Assembly: GCA_905233335.1 (NCBI GenBank)
Contig: CAJOED010000088.1
Coordinates: 1 to 10,564, forward strand
Source of the DNA: an uncultured Synergistales bacterium
GTDB taxonomy: Bacteria > Synergistota > Synergistia > Synergistales > Aminobacteriaceae
Direction: 5' to 3'
DNA length: 10,564 nucleotides
Shown here: piece after piece, positions 6,845 through 10,564 of the stretch
How the letters are laid out: every line of letters starts with the position of its first letter
Position numbering within the stretch: position 1 is the first letter of the stretch
Position numbers and translations under genes: made by a program
Notes under the pieces: generated by a model
What the model was told of the DNA's origin: nothing
Seen by the model: only the letters and a program-made list of their open reading frames with translations
Databases searched by the model: none

Positions 6845-6869
6845 CAATCTTTAGGGGAGGTGTCATAAG

Positions 6870-7292
6870 TTGCAGAAATTCCTTCGTGAGTGGCTCAAAA
6901 TCAGGAACATGCATTTGTTCTTTCCGTATGTTATCGGTGCTATATGCGTTCTGCTGTTCGTAATAATCCTCATACAGCGCGCGATAAAATGCAAAAAGAC
7001 TGGTACTCCGTTCATAAACTTCAAGGGTTATCATTTCTTCCGGCCTAACTATGACAAAGTAAAGCTATGGGGATCATTAATACTCTTCATACTCTATATT
7101 ATTACTCTTCCCATCCTTCATTTTGCGTGGACGAGCGTAATATTTATTTTCCTGTTCAACGTCCTGTTTGAGATGAAGCCGGGTAAATTATTCGAGTTCA
7201 AGAGTGTATTAATATCGGCAGTGATAGCTCTCGCAAGTTCGTGGGGAGTCTGGTATCTGTTCTATCAGGTGTTCAACATAACGCTTCCATAA
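6870..7292 (+). CDS. tctB: Tripartite tricarboxylate transporter small membrane subunit (TctB family)
   Basis: A 140-residue inner-membrane protein. Hydrophobic segments lie at about 17-37, 65-83, 86-101 and 110-134, matching the four-helix layout and length of TctB. Sequence conservation in this family is low, so the call rests on topology, size and its place between tctC and tctA. The start is TTG at 6870, with a strong GGAGG at 6856-6860 nine bases upstream; an internal ATG at residue 14 lacks such support and would clip the first helix region. Its partner genes are in the same direction: tctC 71 bases before, tctA 25 bases after. The subunit is needed for transport in characterised systems, though its mechanistic role is poorly defined. 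Confidence 0.85.
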   Translation: MQKFLREWLKIRNMHLFFPYVIGAICVLLFVIILIQRAIKCKKTGTPFINFKGYHFFRPNYDKVKLWGSLILFILYIITLPILHFAWTSVIFIFLFNVLFEMKPGKLFEFKSVLISAVIALASSWGVWYLFYQVFNITLP

Positions 7293-7317
7293 CGACAAAG
7301 GCAGGTGAAACATTAAC

Positions 7318-8796
7318 ATGTTATTAAATCTCGGCTTGGCACTTTTAGGGACGGCAATAGGAATAATTTTCGGCGCAATTCCCGGAATGACTGCTACAAT
7401 GGCGGTGGCTGTGTTCCTTCCGATGACGTATGCATTCCAGCTTGTGCCCGCTCTGTATCTTCTTCTCGGCTTGTATGTCGGCGGCATTTCGGGCGGACTC
7501 ATTCCCGCAATACTAATCAACGTACCCGGCACTCCTTCAAGCGTATGTACAGGATTCGACGGTTACCCGATGGCACGACGAGGCGAGTCGGAACGTGCGC
7601 TGAAGATAGGCATAACGGCATCATTTTTCGGGGGCATAATATCATTGATAGTTCTTGCGCTTCTCACACCTCCTCTTGCGAAAATGGCCATCAAGTTCTC
7701 GGCGATAGAGAAATTTCTCATAATACTTTTCGCAATGACAGTAATAGCGGCACTCTCGAAAGGCTCTATGACTAAGGGAGTATTTTCTGGTTTCTTGGGA
7801 GTGTTATTGAGTCTCGTCGGTGAACTCTCTATGAATAACCGTATGCGTATGGTGCCGGACTTTTTGCGGAACGAATTACGGAGCGGGTTTCAGTTATTGC
7901 CGTTGCTGATAGGGCTGTTTGCGATTGCGCAGATGTTCCAGGAAGCAGAGAAGGGAATGCAGAGCAACAACCTCGACGAGGGAGTAACTGTTGAGGGTGC
8001 AAAGAAATTCTCATTCAGCGACTTCAAGGGGCAGTGGGTGAACGTAATACGCTCGTCATTATTCGGGACGTTCATGGGAATATTGCCTGGTGTCGGAGGA
8101 AGTGCGGCCTCATTGATAGCGTACAGTCAGGCAAAAAGTTTCTCGAAACACCCCGAACTCATGGGCAAGGGTGCTCCTGAAGGACTCATAGCGTCGGAAT
8201 CCTCGAACAACGGACTCACGGGAGGAGCATTAGTGCCGCTGTTGTCTTTGGGTATTCCCGGCGATGCTACTACGGCGGTGCTTATCGGAGCGTTCCTGCT
8301 TCAGGGTATACAGGTTGGGCCGCTGTTCATCAGTCAGAACCCGGACATATGGAATCAAATACTTTGGGCGTTGCTTGCGTGCAACATATTGATGTTCGTC
8401 GTGATGTTCTTCCCGATAAAATTAATATCGCAGGTCGTGAAGGTCAGAAGCGCGCGAATGTACCCGGTAATCCTCCTCATGTGCATAGTGGGAGCATACG
8501 CTACACGTTCGGGCGTAATGTTTGACGTGTGGTGCCTGCTGATTTTCGGGATTGTCGGTTTCGTCATGAACAAGATAGGGCTTCCGACAGCACCGTTCTT
8601 AATCGGCTTCATACTCGGCGGCGACCTCGAAAAATATTTCATTGAGGCGGTGAAGGGCAACAATTACGACTTGGCCGTGTTCTTCCAGCGTCCTATAGCG
8701 TTGGTGATATGGGCATTGATAGCGATATTCTTAGGCTACTCCATATACGACAACATGAAGGGCGGCGCGCTCGAAAAAATGGGCGTGAAGGACTAA
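7318..8796 (+). CDS. tctA: Tripartite tricarboxylate transporter large membrane subunit (TctA family)
   Basis: A 492-residue, roughly 12-helix inner-membrane permease that would carry out ion-coupled uptake of a carboxylate handed over by TctC. Hallmark motifs are present: GTAIGIIFGAIPGMTATMAV near the N terminus (11-30), the ILINVPGTPSSVCTGFDGYP segment with MARRG after it (65-89), the repeat-related GILPGVGGSAASLIAYSQAK block (254-273), APEGLIASESSNNGLTGG (286-303), and LLSLGIPGDATTAVLIGAF followed by LLQGIQVGPLF (308-337). Length is typical of the family (about 500). The ATG at 7318 has AGGTG ten bases upstream and lies 25 bases after tctB. The gene ends the operon with an intrinsic terminator just downstream. 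Substrate cannot be inferred from TctA; family members move citrate, tartrate, aromatic acids and others. Confidence 0.95.
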   Translation: MLLNLGLALLGTAIGIIFGAIPGMTATMAVAVFLPMTYAFQLVPALYLLLGLYVGGISGGLIPAILINVPGTPSSVCTGFDGYPMARRGESERALKIGITASFFGGIISLIVLALLTPPLAKMAIKFSAIEKFLIILFAMTVIAALSKGSMTKGVFSGFLGVLLSLVGELSMNNRMRMVPDFLRNELRSGFQLLPLLIGLFAIAQMFQEAEKGMQSNNLDEGVTVEGAKKFSFSDFKGQWVNVIRSSLFGTFMGILPGVGGSAASLIAYSQAKSFSKHPELMGKGAPEGLIASESSNNGLTGGALVPLLSLGIPGDATTAVLIGAFLLQGIQVGPLFISQNPDIWNQILWALLACNILMFVVMFFPIKLISQVVKVRSARMYPVILLMCIVGAYATRSGVMFDVWCLLIFGIVGFVMNKIGLPTAPFLIGFILGGDLEKYFIEAVKGNNYDLAVFFQRPIALVIWALIAIFLGYSIYDNMKGGALEKMGVKD

Positions 8797-8814
8797 CCCC
8801 CGCGAAATACAAAG

Positions 8815-8847
8815 TCCCCCTTCACACAACGAGGGGGATATTTTTTT
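8815..8847 (+). terminator. Intrinsic terminator of the tctCBA operon
   Basis: TCCCCCT (8815-8821) pairs perfectly with AGGGGGA (8832-8838) across a ten-base loop, followed by TA and a run of seven T residues. It lies 18 bases past the tctA stop. In the opposite direction the hairpin is followed by only three T residues, so it should act mainly on the rightward operon although it sits between convergent genes. Confidence 0.85.
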
Positions 8848-8852
8848 CCCGT

Positions 8853-10151
8853 CTATATTGCCGTAACAAGTTCACCGTCATCATCAAACACTAACTCTTC
8901 CGGCTCTGACACAGCAGAAAGTCCCGGCCATTTCCCCGACATGACATCATCATAATATGCCGCGCTCAACATAATATGCCCTATGTGCAGGCTGTTCGGA
9001 ATGCGTATCACTCTCACGCTTTCCCGATCTATTCCCGTGCATGTGCGTATACAGAGCTGTATTGCTTCTTTGTCGTTCGCAACAACACAGGGTATACGTG
9101 CGCTTGCAAGTACGGTTGATGTTATGCAGTTCGGGTACATTTTCTCCGTGTCTATCCTGTCGAAAAATTTTTTCGTGATTACGTCCGCGAGTCCGACACC
9201 TAAAGAATTTCCATGACTCTCATCGCTCAAGTTGAGGAAGCAAGTTCTCTGCACCTTCACACCGCCCGTAGCGTAAGGGGTCGAGAATGTACCGGTAATG
9301 TTCGGATCTACTCCCGTGCCGCTGTAATTCTTGCCTGTCTCGTCAACTATCAGCACATCACCTTCACCGACGAGCAGAGAAGGCATCTGTGAGAAAGCAA
9401 ACTTCAGGAGTTCCGGCTCACGTTTGAGTATGTCGGGAGCGTCGATGGCTTCAATGCGGCAGGTTTCGTCGTAAGCGTTCTCTATTGAGGGTATTGCGAA
9501 AAGTACGGGTGCTTTGTCGATGATGACCTTTGCGATTGAGGGAATATTTTTTGCGATTCGTCCCATGCCGTCAGAATGTACCTGCTCTGCTCCCTTCTGT
9601 TTTCCCAAGCCCACCGCCATCATCTTGCACGGCCCCGACTCGTAATCCCCCCTAAAAGCGTTATGAGGTTTCAGCCTGCACGATATGATTATGCCGTCGG
9701 AACTGTATGCGTTTTTGTCGATGAAGACGCGTCGTCCTGTGTCGGAAGTGCCAAGCTCTACGGTGTCCATGCATGAGCGAATCTCACAGCCCATAGCTGC
9801 TTCCGTTATGCCGTAGCCCGCGAGGACTTCAAGCTGACCTTCTGCCGTAGCTCCTCCGTGGCTGCCCATAGCTGGAACAATGAAGGGGGTTGCGCCGCGG
9901 GATTTCACCCAGTCAGCAATGGAGCGCGTGATTGTTGCAACGTTCGCGATTCCCCGTGAGCCTGCTGTGATGGCTATGTTCATGCCGGGATTGACTTTGT
10001 GCGCAAGTTTCGAGAGTTCAGAGAAAATTTTTCCGGGTATGTCGCCGGGGCTGATGACCTCACGCGGAAATGTCTGACTTGCCCGGAACATTTGCGGGAT
10101 TTTCACGTCGTGAAGGAGTCTTGATACTGTGCCGCCCTGTATAATGTTCAT
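8853..10151 (-). CDS. LarA-family (DUF2088) nickel-dependent hydroxyacid racemase/epimerase homologue
   Basis: A 432-residue cytosolic protein related to lactate racemase LarA, which uses a covalently bound nickel-pincer nucleotide to racemise 2-hydroxy acids. Candidate cofactor residues fall in matching positions: His98 in GSHGG, His163 in LKPHNAF, Lys176 in SGPCKMM and His192 in AEQVH. In Lactobacillus LarA the corresponding residues are His108, His174, Lys184 and His200; the Lys-to-His gap is 16 in both, and the first His-to-His gap is 65 here against 66. The N-terminal domain holds these residues and the C-terminal half completes the two-domain fold. Overall similarity to true lactate racemase looks distant, so the substrate may be another hydroxy acid. 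The cofactor genes larB, larC and larE are not in the window. The ATG is preceded five bases away by GAGGTG, which overlaps the stop of the upstream acetyltransferase gene, so the two are probably co-transcribed and coupled. It converges on the Tct operon. Family confidence is high; activity is inferred. Confidence 0.82.
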   Translation of the reverse strand: MNIIQGGTVSRLLHDVKIPQMFRASQTFPREVISPGDIPGKIFSELSKLAHKVNPGMNIAITAGSRGIANVATITRSIADWVKSRGATPFIVPAMGSHGGATAEGQLEVLAGYGITEAAMGCEIRSCMDTVELGTSDTGRRVFIDKNAYSSDGIIISCRLKPHNAFRGDYESGPCKMMAVGLGKQKGAEQVHSDGMGRIAKNIPSIAKVIIDKAPVLFAIPSIENAYDETCRIEAIDAPDILKREPELLKFAFSQMPSLLVGEGDVLIVDETGKNYSGTGVDPNITGTFSTPYATGGVKVQRTCFLNLSDESHGNSLGVGLADVITKKFFDRIDTEKMYPNCITSTVLASARIPCVVANDKEAIQLCIRTCTGIDRESVRVIRIPNSLHIGHIMLSAAYYDDVMSGKWPGLSAVSEPEELVFDDDGELVTAI

Positions 10152-10160
10152 GCTATCACC

Positions 10161-10564
10161 TCATAAAATATTTTTGCTGTAAATGTAACTGTTCTCTCTC
10201 TGTTCCTCTTCACGAAACCCTAAATGCCGGTAAAATTCCATGCCGTTAATGTTCTTCCTGCTGACCTCAAGCGCAAGTGTCTTCATTCCCTTCCACCGTG
10301 AGAACTCTTCACACGCCGCGAGAAGATATTTTCCGCAGTTCTGACGCTGAAACTCCGGGCGTACTCCCAGCATTGATACGAATGCACGCCGTGTATAGCT
10401 GTCGTTTGCGTAGAGTACGGCGTAGCCCTTGATGTTGATGTTGCGCACACACATAACGACCGCTGACGTGTGCCATTTCGATACGAGAGCTTCATACTCT
10501 TCACGTTCTGCAACTCTTGAGGAGAACATCGGAGCCGCAAAAGCATCATCGCAAAGTTCGACTA
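10161..10564 (-). CDS. GNAT-family N-acetyltransferase, 5' end cut by the window edge
   Basis: The frame is open from the right edge of the window (first full codon at 10562) to the TGA at 10161, giving 133 visible residues. An ATG at 10529 exists but lacks an obvious ribosome binding site. The codons before it read VELCDDAFAAP, which looks like continuing protein, so the true start is probably outside. The acetyl-CoA binding motif A is clear: VSMLGVRPEFQRQNCGKYLL, with the Q/R-x-x-G-x-G/A pattern as RQNCGK. The C-terminal motif NINGMEFYRHLGF is typical of RimI-like and small-molecule GNATs. It transfers acetyl from acetyl-CoA to an amine; the acceptor is unknown. Its stop lies 9 bases before the LarA-homologue start, whose ribosome binding site overlaps this stop codon, indicating one transcription unit. 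Confidence 0.85.
   Translation of the reverse strand, partial: VELCDDAFAAPMFSSRVAEREEYEALVSKWHTSAVVMCVRNINIKGYAVLYANDSYTRRAFVSMLGVRPEFQRQNCGKYLLAACEEFSRWKGMKTLALEVSRKNINGMEFYRHLGFREEEQRENSYIYSKNIL

Noticed and set aside
6732..7034. Minus-strand frame across the tctC-tctB junction
   Set aside because: It is antisense to both genes and the hairpin; no motif or supporting start was seen.
10161..10529. Complete acetyltransferase starting at the ATG at 10529
   Set aside because: The frame stays open to the window edge with protein-like codons, and no ribosome binding site precedes that ATG, so the gene is treated as partial.
1..10564. CRISPR arrays, insertion sequences, tRNA or rRNA genes, defence islands
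   Set aside because: I read both strands for direct repeats, transposase motifs and tRNA-like stems and found none; gene content is housekeeping and transport.

Overview
The window is a compact chromosomal stretch from a Gram-negative anaerobe. Three things point to Synergistota (Synergistaceae-like): a complete tripartite tricarboxylate transporter (TctC-TctB-TctA) set, a LarA-like nickel enzyme, and a clostridial-looking ATP-type PEP carboxykinase, alongside a penicillin-binding protein 1C that implies an outer-membrane cell plan. This assignment comes from gene content only and is tentative. There is no mobile element, CRISPR array, rRNA or tRNA that I can see, and no gap above 300 bases.

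Layout. Positions 11-2218 (+) encode PBP1C. It meets tail to tail, with a 9-base overlap, a leftward series of three independently transcribed genes: a GltD-family iron-sulfur/FAD oxidoreductase (2210-3430), a small secreted SH3 protein (3550-3858) and PEP carboxykinase (3965-5641). A clear intrinsic terminator separates pckA from the SH3 gene, and another separates the SH3 gene from the oxidoreductase gene. In both cases the terminator's six-T tract lies exactly 15 bases upstream of the next gene's TATAAT box. From a 140-base divergent promoter region the rightward transporter operon tctC-tctB-tctA (5782-8796) starts. It carries an attenuator-like hairpin after tctC and a strong terminator at its end. 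Facing it from the right are a LarA-family racemase/epimerase homologue (8853-10151) and, just upstream of that, a GNAT acetyltransferase cut by the window edge (10161-10564).

How the genes may work together (inference). TctABC would import a small organic acid. The LarA homologue could change the stereochemistry of a 2-hydroxy acid. PEP carboxykinase would link oxaloacetate and PEP. Together they read as an organic-acid uptake and entry module around C4 metabolism. The substrate cannot be read from the sequence, and the nickel-cofactor genes larB, larC and larE are not in the window.

The most interesting points are the LarA homologue with its nickel-pincer residues conserved beside a carboxylate transporter, a PEP carboxykinase with a changed metal-binding motif, and a uniform promoter style: all four candidate promoters are extended -10 (TGN) types with poor -35 boxes.
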